43,773 nt of DNA, from contig NZ_JANINT010000093.1 of assembly GCF_024509035.1 (NCBI RefSeq), positions 994 through 44,766 on the forward strand, given 5' to 3'. Numbering within the stretch: the stretch's first letter is position 1; the number at the start of each line of letters is the position of its first letter. Source of the DNA: Nocardioides sp. (lineage in GTDB: Bacteria > Actinomycetota > Actinomycetes > Propionibacteriales > Nocardioidaceae). Shown one piece after another: positions 25,485 to 32,983 of this stretch. The translations under genes and the position numbers were made by a program. The notes under the pieces were generated by a model. That model worked only from the letters and a program-made list of their open reading frames with translations, searched no databases and had not been told where the DNA came from.

Positions 25485-26624
25485 GTGACCGACCTCACAC
25501 GCCTCAGGGCCGCCGTCCTCCTGCTCGCCGTCCTGGCCCTCACCGCCACCGGTCTCGCCGCACCCGCGTCGGCGCACCGTGCGGCCGACCCGGGCCCGAC
25601 GTCCTACGCGCACCCCGGACCGTACGGCGTCGGCGAGCGCACCCTCAAGCTGCCCTCCGGCGCGCGGGTCGAGGTCTGGTACCCCGCGCGCAAGGCAGCG
25701 GTCGCCGGTCAGCCGGTCGGCACCTACGACGTCGTCGACTGGCTGCCGGACCTCCTCGCCCAGCTGGTCCCCGAGGGCGCCTCGGTCGCCTACCCGAGCG
25801 GTGGGGTGCGCGCCGTACCCGTCGTGCGGAAGCAGTTCCCCCTGGTCGTCTTCAGCCACGGCTTCGCCGGATTCCGCGACCAGTCGACGTTCCTGACCTC
25901 GGCGCTGGCGTCGTGGGGGTTCGTGGTCGCCGCGCCCGACCACCCGAGCCGCAACCTCACCAAGGTCCTCGGCGGACCCGCGGGCCAGACCACGGACGTG
26001 CAGGACCTGCAGGCCACGATCACCCTGCTCGCCAAGCGCAACGCCCCCCGACGCAGCTGGCTCCACGACCGCCTCGACCTGCGCCACATCGGCGCCGTCG
26101 GCCACTCCGCTGGAGGCCGGGCGGTGGAGAACCTCGCGGCCGTCGACCGTCGCGTCGACACATTCGTCGGGTTGGCCGGCGCTTCCGTCGGTGCGCTCGA
26201 CGACGCGGCTCCGGCCGTGCCGGACAAGCCCGGGCTGCTGATGGCCGGGACCGCGGACACGATCGTCACCCTCGACCGCATGGAGCAGGCGTACGCCGCC
26301 ATGTCCGCGCCCAAGCGCCTCGTGCTGCTCGGCGGCGCCGGGCACCTCGCCTTCAGCGACCTGTGCGAGGTGGGCGCGTCCGACGGCGGGCTGATCGCTC
26401 TCGCGGAGCTGCTCGGTGTGCCGATCCCGGCGTCGCTCGTCCCGCTCGCGACCGACGGGTGCATCGACCCGGTGCTGCCCGCGACCCAGGCCTGGCCGGC
26501 GATCGAGCACGTCGTCGTCGCCCACCTGCGCTCGGTCTTCGGCATCGACCGCACGGACGCAGCCCTCGACGGCCTGGTCGAGGCCTACCCCGGTGTCGTC
26601 ACCGACAGCCGGAGCGACGGATAG
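25485..26624 (+). CDS. Secreted alpha/beta hydrolase (lipase / cutinase-like)
   Basis: A protein of 379 residues with a clear signal peptide: hydrophobic VLLLAVLALTATGLA and cleavage after APASA (residue 30). The mature part has VVFSHGFAGFRDQ (oxyanion region), the nucleophile Ser208 in GHSAGGRA and a C-terminal GAGHLAFSD histidine. This matches the platelet-activating-factor acetylhydrolase / chlorophyllase / polyester-hydrolase type. The TAGCGT-N7-GTG arrangement supports this start. It is followed by the PAP2 gene, which appears to have its own promoter. Confidence 0.9.
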   Translation: MTDLTRLRAAVLLLAVLALTATGLAAPASAHRAADPGPTSYAHPGPYGVGERTLKLPSGARVEVWYPARKAAVAGQPVGTYDVVDWLPDLLAQLVPEGASVAYPSGGVRAVPVVRKQFPLVVFSHGFAGFRDQSTFLTSALASWGFVVAAPDHPSRNLTKVLGGPAGQTTDVQDLQATITLLAKRNAPRRSWLHDRLDLRHIGAVGHSAGGRAVENLAAVDRRVDTFVGLAGASVGALDDAAPAVPDKPGLLMAGTADTIVTLDRMEQAYAAMSAPKRLVLLGGAGHLAFSDLCEVGASDGGLIALAELLGVPIPASLVPLATDGCIDPVLPATQAWPAIEHVVVAHLRSVFGIDRTDAALDGLVEAYPGVVTDSRSDG

Positions 26625-26633
26625 AGGGCGGCC

Positions 26634-26639
26634 TAGACT
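26634..26639 (+). promoter_or_regulatory. Putative -10 element of the PAP2 gene (leaderless)
   Basis: TAGACT is followed by 7 nt and the ATG at 26647. Confidence 0.5.
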
Positions 26640-26646
26640 CGGCCCC

Positions 26647-27636
26647 ATGACACGGGGCGTGGAGGAGCCGGAGACCTCCGTCTCCATCACCCTCCGTCCC
26701 GCCCCCTACCCCGGCACCCGTCGACGGGTGCGCGCGCTCGCGATGGCGGCGTACGCCGGTGCGCTGACTGCCTGGTCAGAGCTGCTCGGCATCCCCAACG
26801 ACACCGTCCAGGTCTTCTTGTGGCTCTGGCTCGGGACGATCGCGTGGAACATCGAGGCCCGCCCCAGCTACCACCTGAACTTCCTCAAGGACTGGTGGCT
26901 GCCGGTCGTCGGCCTCGTCATCTACTTCTACAGCCGGGGCCTGACCGACGAGCTCGGCCTGCCCGTGCACACGATGATGCCGATCCACGCCGACTCCTGG
27001 CTGGCCGACGGCGAGATCCCGACCGCCCGGCTCCAGGAGGCGTGGTGCGGGACCCCGTGCCTCAAGGACAGCGAGCCGCGCTGGTACGACCTGCTCTTCA
27101 CCACCGTCTACGCCACCCACTTCCTCACCGGCCTGACGATCGCGGCGGTGCTGTGGGTGCGGCAGCGTGCCGAGTGGATCAAGTGGATGCGTCGCTACCT
27201 GGTGATCAACTTCGGGGCGCTCGCGATCTACATCGCCTACCCGATGGCGCCGCCGTGGATGGCCTCCGAGGAGGGCTGGCTCGACGCCGACGTCACCCGC
27301 ATCACCGCCCGCGGCTGGCACGACATCGGCCTGGGCCGCGTCGACCTGATCCTCCAGGGCGTCGGCAACCCCGTCGCGGCGATGCCCTCCCTGCACGCCG
27401 GCATCACGTTCCTCATCGCGCTCTACGGCATCCAGCGCCTGCGCAGCCGCTGGCGGTGGCTGCTCGCGCTCTACCCGCTCGCGATGTCGACGGCGCTGGT
27501 CTACAACGCCGAGCACTACGTCATCGACATCCTCGCCGGCGGCGTGCTGGCGGCCGTGGTGCTGGTCGGCTGTCAGCGGTGGGAGAACAGCCGCGACCGC
27601 GCGGTCACTCCGCGGTCGAGCGCGACCACAGGTTGA
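26647..27636 (+). CDS. PAP2-superfamily membrane phosphatase / inositol phosphoceramide synthase-like
   Basis: A protein of 329 residues with about six membrane segments. The PAP2 catalytic histidines are in GNPVAAMPSLHAG (about 240-252) and EHYVIDILAGG (about 290-300). The early KX6RP motif is not obvious, as in the Aur1/IPC-synthase branch. It probably acts on phospholipid head groups or polyprenyl phosphates; the substrate is open. The 3' end overlaps the convergent aldo-keto reductase by 32 bp. Confidence 0.85.
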   Translation: MTRGVEEPETSVSITLRPAPYPGTRRRVRALAMAAYAGALTAWSELLGIPNDTVQVFLWLWLGTIAWNIEARPSYHLNFLKDWWLPVVGLVIYFYSRGLTDELGLPVHTMMPIHADSWLADGEIPTARLQEAWCGTPCLKDSEPRWYDLLFTTVYATHFLTGLTIAAVLWVRQRAEWIKWMRRYLVINFGALAIYIAYPMAPPWMASEEGWLDADVTRITARGWHDIGLGRVDLILQGVGNPVAAMPSLHAGITFLIALYGIQRLRSRWRWLLALYPLAMSTALVYNAEHYVIDILAGGVLAAVVLVGCQRWENSRDRAVTPRSSATTG

Positions 27637-28663
27637 TGCCCGCCTCGACGGCATGGTCGTCGATGGCGTTCAGCTCCTCGGCCGTGAGGTCGGGGAAGCT
27701 CAGCGCGTCGAGGTTGGCGTCCAGCTGCTCGACCGAGCTCGCGCCGATGACCGCCGATGTCACCCGCGGGTCGCGCACGGCCCACTGCAGCGCGAGCTGG
27801 GCGAGCTTCTGGCCGCGTGCCTGGGCGAGGTCGTTGAGCCGGCGCACGTGGGTGAGCGTGCTCTCGTCGAGGTGGTCGCCCGGGAGCGAGGAGCCCTGCC
27901 GCGCGGCCCGCGAGTCGGCCGGGACACCGTCGAGGTAGCGGTCGGTCAGCAGCCCCTGGGCCAGCGGCGAGAAGACGATGCAGCCCATCCCCTGCTCCTC
28001 GAGCTCGTCGAGGAGACTCTGCCCACCATCAGGGGCCTCGATCCAGCGGTTGAGCATGGAGTACGAGGGCTGGTGGATCAGCAGCGGCGTGCCGAGGTCG
28101 CGGGCGATCGCGGCGGCCTCGTTGGTCTTCGCGGCGGAGTACGACGAGATGCCGGCGTACAACGCCTTGCCCTGCCGCACGGCGTGGTCGAGCGCCATCA
28201 TCGTCTCCTCGATCGGCGTCTCGGGGTCGAAGCGGTGGCTGTAGAAGATGTCGACGTAGTCGAGGCCCATCCGCCCCAGCGACTGGTCGAGCGAGGCCAG
28301 CACGTACTTCCGCGAGCCGCCGCCCTGGCCGTACGGACCGGGCCACATGTCGTAGCCGGCCTTGGTCGAGATGATCAGCTCGTCGCGGTAGGCCGCGAAG
28401 TCCTCGCGCAGGTAGCGCCCGAAGTTCTCCTCCGCCCGGCCGTACGGCGGGCCGTAGTTGTTCGCCAGGTCGAAGTGCGTCACGCCGCGGTCGAAGGCGC
28501 GGCGCAGGATCGCGCCCTGGGTCTCCTCGGGCCGGTCCTCACCGAAGTTCTGCCACAGGCCGAGCGAGATCACCGGCAGCTGCAGGCCGCTGCGACCGGT
28601 GAACCGGTAGCGCATGCCCGTGGCCTCGGTGTCGTAGCGGTGGTCGGCTGCCGTGTAGGTCAT
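27605..28663 (-). CDS. NADPH-dependent aldo-keto reductase (YghZ / glyceraldehyde-3-phosphate reductase type)
   Basis: A protein of 352 residues. The N-terminal MRYRFTGRSGLQLPVISLGL and FDLANNYGPPYGRAE are characteristic of the YghZ/GprA branch. Tyr in the NNYG motif and the lysine of STKAGY are the catalytic pair, with the histidine in FYSHRFD. The C-terminal VIGASSVEQLDANL binds NADPH phosphate. It detoxifies aldehydes such as methylglyoxal or reduces L-glyceraldehyde-3-phosphate. It is divergent from the PPOX gene across a 40-bp gap. Confidence 0.92.
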   Translation of the reverse strand: MTYTAADHRYDTEATGMRYRFTGRSGLQLPVISLGLWQNFGEDRPEETQGAILRRAFDRGVTHFDLANNYGPPYGRAEENFGRYLREDFAAYRDELIISTKAGYDMWPGPYGQGGGSRKYVLASLDQSLGRMGLDYVDIFYSHRFDPETPIEETMMALDHAVRQGKALYAGISSYSAAKTNEAAAIARDLGTPLLIHQPSYSMLNRWIEAPDGGQSLLDELEEQGMGCIVFSPLAQGLLTDRYLDGVPADSRAARQGSSLPGDHLDESTLTHVRRLNDLAQARGQKLAQLALQWAVRDPRVTSAVIGASSVEQLDANLDALSFPDLTAEELNAIDDHAVEAGINLWSRSTAE

Positions 28664-28669
28664 GCCCCG

Positions 28670-28697
28670 ATCCTGCCACCGCACCCCGTGACAGGAT
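28670..28697. promoter_or_regulatory. Divergent -10 pair between aldo-keto reductase and PPOX genes
   Basis: CAGGAT occurs on the minus strand at 28670-28675, 6 nt from the aldo-keto reductase ATG, and on the plus strand at 28692-28697, 6 nt from the PPOX GTG. CAGGATCGG and its complement form an inverted repeat. Both genes could use leaderless promoters placed back to back, with overlapping upstream regions. Confidence 0.4.
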
Positions 28698-28703
28698 CGG
28701 CCG

Positions 28704-29123
28704 GTGACCTCATGGCGACCGGGCTGGGAAGCGTTCTCCCAGCAGCTGCTCGACTTCTGGACCGAGCGGCACCTGTGCACGCTGACGACGCTGCGCGCCG
28801 ACGGCACCCCGCACGTGGTCCCGGTCGGCGTCACCGTCGACGTCGAGGAGCGCTGCGCCTGGGTGATCACCTCCGGCACGTCGGTCAAGGTGCGGCAGCT
28901 GCGCAGCAACCCGGTGCTTGCTGCCTGCCAGGTCGACGGGCGCCGCTGGTCGACACTCGAGGGCCGCGGCGAGGTCCGCGAGGACGAGGCGTCCGTCGCT
29001 CGCGCGGTCGAGCGCTATGCGCTGCGCTACCGCCAGCCGCGGCCCAACCCGGCCCGCGTGGCGATCCGCATCGAGGTCGACAGGTTCGTCGGCAACGTCT
29101 GGGGCGACGTCGAAGTCGCCTGA
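28704..29123 (+). CDS. PPOX-class flavin/F420-dependent oxidoreductase
   Basis: A protein of 139 residues with the split beta-barrel of the pyridoxamine-phosphate-oxidase-like superfamily: LCTLTTLRADGTPHVVPVG near 26-44, then VRQLRSNPVLAACQVDG and a C-terminal VDRFVGNVWG. In actinobacteria the 'TIGR-Rv' type usually binds F420 (FDOR-B). It may reduce quinones, biliverdin-like or xenobiotic compounds; the substrate is unknown. GTG is used because it is 6 nt from the divergent -10. Confidence 0.85.
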   Translation: MTSWRPGWEAFSQQLLDFWTERHLCTLTTLRADGTPHVVPVGVTVDVEERCAWVITSGTSVKVRQLRSNPVLAACQVDGRRWSTLEGRGEVREDEASVARAVERYALRYRQPRPNPARVAIRIEVDRFVGNVWGDVEVA

Positions 29124-29154
29124 GACGCGACCGGGTGGCCCACCCGGCGTCGTC

Positions 29155-29160
29155 TAGCGT
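29155..29160 (+). promoter_or_regulatory. Putative -10 element of the zinc-ribbon gene
   Basis: TAGCGT is followed by 7 nt and the ATG at 29168. Confidence 0.5.
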
Positions 29161-29167
29161 GGCGGGC

Positions 29168-29332
29168 ATGTACTCGGACAACCGGCCGTGCGATGTCTGT
29201 GGCGCCGCAGTCGAGCTGCGCCCGCACGAACGCCTCGTGCTGAACGAGCCGGACGACACCGTCGACGACCGGGTGTGCACGAACCCCGAGTGCCCGTCCA
29301 ACCAGGGCGAGGACGATGCGCCGACCCCGTGA
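29168..29332 (+). CDS. Small zinc-ribbon-like protein
   Basis: A protein of 54 residues with two cysteine pairs, CDVC (8-11) and VCTNPEC (about 37-43), the layout of a treble-clef or zinc-ribbon knuckle, and a strongly acidic C-terminus. It has no recognised function; nucleic-acid or protein binding is a guess. TAGCGT-N7-ATG supports the start. Its last 17 bp overlap the start of the ABC transporter gene, so the two may be co-expressed. Confidence 0.6.
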   Translation: MYSDNRPCDVCGAAVELRPHERLVLNEPDDTVDDRVCTNPECPSNQGEDDAPTP

Positions 29333-30854
29333 GGGCGCGACGGGGCGTGCCCGGGATGCGTCGGGGTACCGCATCGGCGTGCGCGCGTCCCGGCTGCTCC
29401 TCCTCGCCGCGGCCTGCGGCGTGCTCCTCGGCCTCTTCGGCCCGGTCGCAGAGCCGGCGCGAGCCGACAGCGAGCGGGTGGTCCGGGTCGGCACCGAGGG
29501 CGTCTATCCGCCGTTCACCTATCGCGACCCCGACACCAATGAGCTGACCGGCTTCGACGTCGAGGTGGTGCGAGCGATCGGCGAGGAGGCCGGCTGGGAC
29601 GTGCAGTTCGTCGAGGCGCCGTTCGACTCGCTGTTCCCCGCACTGGACTCCGGGCGGCTCGACGTGATCGCCAACCAGGTGACGATCAACGACGAGCGCA
29701 AGGCGCGGTACCTCTTCAGCACGCCGTACACCTACTCGCACGGCGTGATCGTCACCGCCGTCGACACCGACGACATCACCACGCTCGCCGACCTGAAGGG
29801 CCGCACCGCCGCCCAGACCGCCAGCAGCAACTGGGCCCAGGTGGCCAAGGACGCGGGCGCCAAGGTCAAGTACGTCCAGGACTTCGGCCCTGGTGTGGCT
29901 CTGGTGGCGCAGGGGCGCGTCGACGCGATCGTCAACGACAACATCGCGGTCCTCGACTACCTCGCGACGTCCGGCAACGACCAGGTGAAGATCGCGGGCG
30001 ACGCCGGGGACGAAGTACTGGAGCAAGCGCTGGCGTTCACGAAGGACGAGCCGGAGCTGCGCGACGAGGCGGACGCGGCGATCCAGCGGCTCACCGACGA
30101 CGGGACGCTGGCGAGGATCTCGGAGAAGTACTTCGGCGCCGACGTCACCCAGCGCGAGGGCTCGACGGACGTCGCGGTCGGGGCCTCCGACGCGCGGAGC
30201 CGCTGGGAGGTCCTGCAGGACACGGCCTGGCCGATGTTCCGGGGCATGCTGAAGGGAACCATCCCGCTCACCCTCGTCAGCTTCGCCGCCGGGTTGGTGA
30301 TCGCGGTGGCGGCCGCGCTCGCCCGGCTCTCCTCGATCCGGCCGCTGGACTGGCTGGCCCGGGTCTACATCTCGATCATCCGCGGCACGCCCTTGCTCGT
30401 GCAGCTGTTCATCGTGTTCTTCGGGCTCGGGCAGATCGGCATCAAGCTCGACCCGTTCGTCGCCGCGTGCATCGCGTTCAGCCTGAACGTGGGCGGGTAC
30501 GCCGCCGAGATCGTGCGCGCCTCGATCCTCTCGGTCCCCCGCGGCCAGTACGAGGCGGCCACCAGCATCGGCATGGACTACTGGCAGTCGATGCGCCGCA
30601 TCGTGCTGCCGCAGGCCACGCGCATCGCCGTGCCCCCGCTGTCCAACACGCTGCTGTCCCTGATCAAGGACTCCGCCCTGGCCTCCCTGGTGCTGGTGCC
30701 CGAGCTGTTCCGCGAGGCGCAGATCACGGCGGCCAACACCTTCGAGTACCTCCCTCTCTACACGATGGCGGCCCTCTACTACTGGGTGCTGTGCTACCTC
30801 GTCAGCCTGGCGCAGGGGCCCCTCGAACGACGACTGAGCAGGCACCTGGCATGA
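29316..30854 (+). CDS. Amino-acid ABC transporter: fused substrate-binding protein and permease
   Basis: A protein of 512 residues. A signal sequence (about 25-50, LLLLAAACGVLLGLF) is followed by a polar-amino-acid binding domain (about 55-285; GTEGVYPPFTYRDP, GFDVEVVRAIG, DVIANQVTIN). The permease (about 300-512) has the EAA loop EAATSIGMDYWQSMRRIVLPQ. It resembles GlnP-type fusions for glutamine, arginine or cystine uptake. ATG 29316 overlaps the previous gene; GTG 29379 is a possible later start nearer the signal sequence. Its stop overlaps the ATPase start (ATGA). Confidence 0.93.
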   Translation: MRRPREGATGRARDASGYRIGVRASRLLLLAAACGVLLGLFGPVAEPARADSERVVRVGTEGVYPPFTYRDPDTNELTGFDVEVVRAIGEEAGWDVQFVEAPFDSLFPALDSGRLDVIANQVTINDERKARYLFSTPYTYSHGVIVTAVDTDDITTLADLKGRTAAQTASSNWAQVAKDAGAKVKYVQDFGPGVALVAQGRVDAIVNDNIAVLDYLATSGNDQVKIAGDAGDEVLEQALAFTKDEPELRDEADAAIQRLTDDGTLARISEKYFGADVTQREGSTDVAVGASDARSRWEVLQDTAWPMFRGMLKGTIPLTLVSFAAGLVIAVAAALARLSSIRPLDWLARVYISIIRGTPLLVQLFIVFFGLGQIGIKLDPFVAACIAFSLNVGGYAAEIVRASILSVPRGQYEAATSIGMDYWQSMRRIVLPQATRIAVPPLSNTLLSLIKDSALASLVLVPELFREAQITAANTFEYLPLYTMAALYYWVLCYLVSLAQGPLERRLSRHLA

Positions 30855-31627
30855 ACACCCCCATGAGTGATCTGATCGAGGTCCGCGGACTGACGAAGTC
30901 CTTCGGCGAGCACCGGGTGTTGAAGGGAGTCGACTTCACGGCGGCGGCCGGCACCGTCACCGTCCTGCTCGGCCCGTCGGGCTCCGGCAAGACGACCGTG
31001 CTGCGCTCGCTCAACGTGCTGGAGACACCCGACGCCGGCCTGGTGCGGATCAGCGACGCGAGCATCGACTTCTCCGACCCGCCGGCCGACAAGTCGGCGT
31101 ACCGCCGCGCGGTGAAGGCGCTGCGGATGCGCAGCGGCATGGTCTTCCAGGCCCACAACCTGTTCCCCCACAAGACCGTGCTGGGCAACCTCGTCGAGGG
31201 ACCGGTGCAGGTGCAGGGCCGCGACCCGGAGGAGGCCATGAGCGCGGCGCGCGAGCTGCTCGCGCAGGTCGGGCTGGCCGGCCGCGAGGACGCCTACCCC
31301 GGTCAGCTCTCCGGTGGCCAGCAGCAGCGGGTCGGCATCGCTCGCGCGCTCGCCCTGCGGCCCGAGGTGCTGCTTCTCGACGAGCCGACCTCGGCGCTCG
31401 ACCCCGAGCTGGTCGGCGAGGTGCTGGCGGTGATCCGCGACCTGGCCGCGGAGGGTCAGACGCTGGTGATCGTCACCCACGAGGTGCGGTTCGCGCGGGA
31501 CGTCGCCGACCAGGCCCTGTTCCTCGACGAGGGTGTCGTCGCCGAGCGCGGCGGCGCCGAGGTGCTCACCGATCCGCGCGAGGAGCGGACCCGCCGCTTC
31601 CTGCAGCGGGTGCTGGACGCGGGCTGA
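30851..31627 (+). CDS. Amino-acid ABC transporter ATP-binding protein
   Basis: A protein of 258 residues. Walker A is GPSGSGKTT, the Q-loop FQAHNLFPHKTV, the signature LSGGQQQRVGIARAL, Walker B VLLLDEPTSALDP and the H-loop VTHEVRFA. It is the energy subunit for the SBP-permease fusion just upstream, with a 4-bp ATGA overlap; together they are a complete importer of the polar amino-acid class. The last 62 bp overlap the convergent FGGY kinase gene. Confidence 0.95.
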   Translation: MNTPMSDLIEVRGLTKSFGEHRVLKGVDFTAAAGTVTVLLGPSGSGKTTVLRSLNVLETPDAGLVRISDASIDFSDPPADKSAYRRAVKALRMRSGMVFQAHNLFPHKTVLGNLVEGPVQVQGRDPEEAMSAARELLAQVGLAGREDAYPGQLSGGQQQRVGIARALALRPEVLLLDEPTSALDPELVGEVLAVIRDLAAEGQTLVIVTHEVRFARDVADQALFLDEGVVAERGGAEVLTDPREERTRRFLQRVLDAG

Positions 31628-32975
31628 CCGCCTCGCGCACGAACGCGGCGTAGAGCTCGCGGTAGGGATCGCCCGCGTGCCGCGCGACCGGTGACGCAGG
31701 GAGCACGACGGAGCCCGGCTCGACGAGTCCGGCGCGCTCGGCCGCGACGATGGCCGCGCCCACCGCGACGGTCTCGTCCTGGTGGACGACGTGCAACGGG
31801 CGGGGCAACACCTCGGCCTTGACCCGGGTCCAGGCCGTGTTGCGGACCCCGGCGCCACCCAGGAGCACGACCGGGCCGTCGGCGTGGCCGGGATCCAGGC
31901 GCCGCTGGACGTCGTACATCCAGCGCGCCTGCAGGGACAGGCCCTCGAGCACCGCCTTGGTCAGCGCGCCGGGCGTTGCCCCGTCGACGTCGCCGACCAC
32001 GCGCATCGTCGCGTCGGGGTCGGGCTCGGGTGACTGGCGTCCGCGCACGTAGGGCAGGACGAGCAGCTGGGTCGGCCCAGCCGGCAGGTCGTCGACCGCG
32101 GGGTGCTCCTCCATCCACGTGGCGTACGCCGAGCCGGCGGCGCTGTTGCCGGCGACGAGGGCCCGCGCGCGGCCGCCGACGGTGCGGACCAGGCTCATCC
32201 CGGCCACGCGCACGCCCTCGCGATCGGGATCGCCGTCCAGCACGCGCAGCAGCACCTCGGTCGTGCCGAGCGAGTCGGCGGTGTCGCCGGGCCGGCGGAC
32301 CCCGCACGCGTGCGCACCGACCTGATGGTCGTGGCCGGCGACGACCACCGGCGCCCCGCCGGCGTGGCCGGCGACCTCGTCGAGGGCGGCTACCTCTGGC
32401 AGCACGCCGGCACGCAGCCCCACCAGGTCGAGCAGGTCGTCCGCCCAGCCGTCCCGGTCGAGGAGGTACGCGCCGGTGCGCCCGGCGAGGGTGTGGTCGG
32501 TGACGAGCCGCCCGGTGAGCGCGAGCGCGACGAGGTCGGCGGCCCCGGCCCAGCGGTGCAGGCGCTCGTGCACCTCCGGGTGCGCCTCGGCCAGCCAGGC
32601 CCAGGTGGCCAGCGGCACCTTGGGCGAGAGCCGCACTCCGGTGCGGGCGAACAGCGGGCCCGGGTCGAGGCCGTCGAGCAGGGCACTCCGTGCGCGCGCG
32701 CCGTCCCAGGTGAGCAGCGGGGTCAACGCCTCGCCGGAGTGGTCGAGCGGGACCCCGGTCTCGGCCATCGAGGCGATCCCGATCGCCGCCACCGCACCGT
32801 GGGCGCCCACCTCGTCGAGCAGAAGGCGCGCGAGGTCGACGAGCTCGTGCGCGCTGCTCGGAGTCGGCTTCCGGCGCAGCCCGGCGAGCGTCACCGGGCG
32901 ATCCGCGCCGGGGCGCAGCTCGACGCAGACCGCCTTGACGTACGACGTCCCGATGTCGAGGCCCAGGACGCGCAC
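31566..32975 (-). CDS. FGGY-family carbohydrate kinase
   Basis: A protein of 469 residues. The N-terminal phosphate loop is GLDIGTSYVKAV, the catalytic base is probably Asp216 in VAGHDHQVGAHACG, and the C-terminal ATP region is LLGGAGVRNTAWTRV. Substrates in the family include glycerol, xylulose, gluconate and ribulose, and the sequence does not decide. It starts 8 bp after the GH13_18 gene and is surely in its operon, so its substrate may be the acceptor released by that phosphorylase. The last ~25 residues are a Pro/Ala/Ser-rich tail in the overlap with the ABC ATPase gene. Confidence 0.88.
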   Translation of the reverse strand: MRVLGLDIGTSYVKAVCVELRPGADRPVTLAGLRRKPTPSSAHELVDLARLLLDEVGAHGAVAAIGIASMAETGVPLDHSGEALTPLLTWDGARARSALLDGLDPGPLFARTGVRLSPKVPLATWAWLAEAHPEVHERLHRWAGAADLVALALTGRLVTDHTLAGRTGAYLLDRDGWADDLLDLVGLRAGVLPEVAALDEVAGHAGGAPVVVAGHDHQVGAHACGVRRPGDTADSLGTTEVLLRVLDGDPDREGVRVAGMSLVRTVGGRARALVAGNSAAGSAYATWMEEHPAVDDLPAGPTQLLVLPYVRGRQSPEPDPDATMRVVGDVDGATPGALTKAVLEGLSLQARWMYDVQRRLDPGHADGPVVLLGGAGVRNTAWTRVKAEVLPRPLHVVHQDETVAVGAAIVAAERAGLVEPGSVVLPASPVARHAGDPYRELYAAFVREAVSPRPAPAAGSGGSAPRADR

Positions 32976-32983
32976 GCCGGGCC

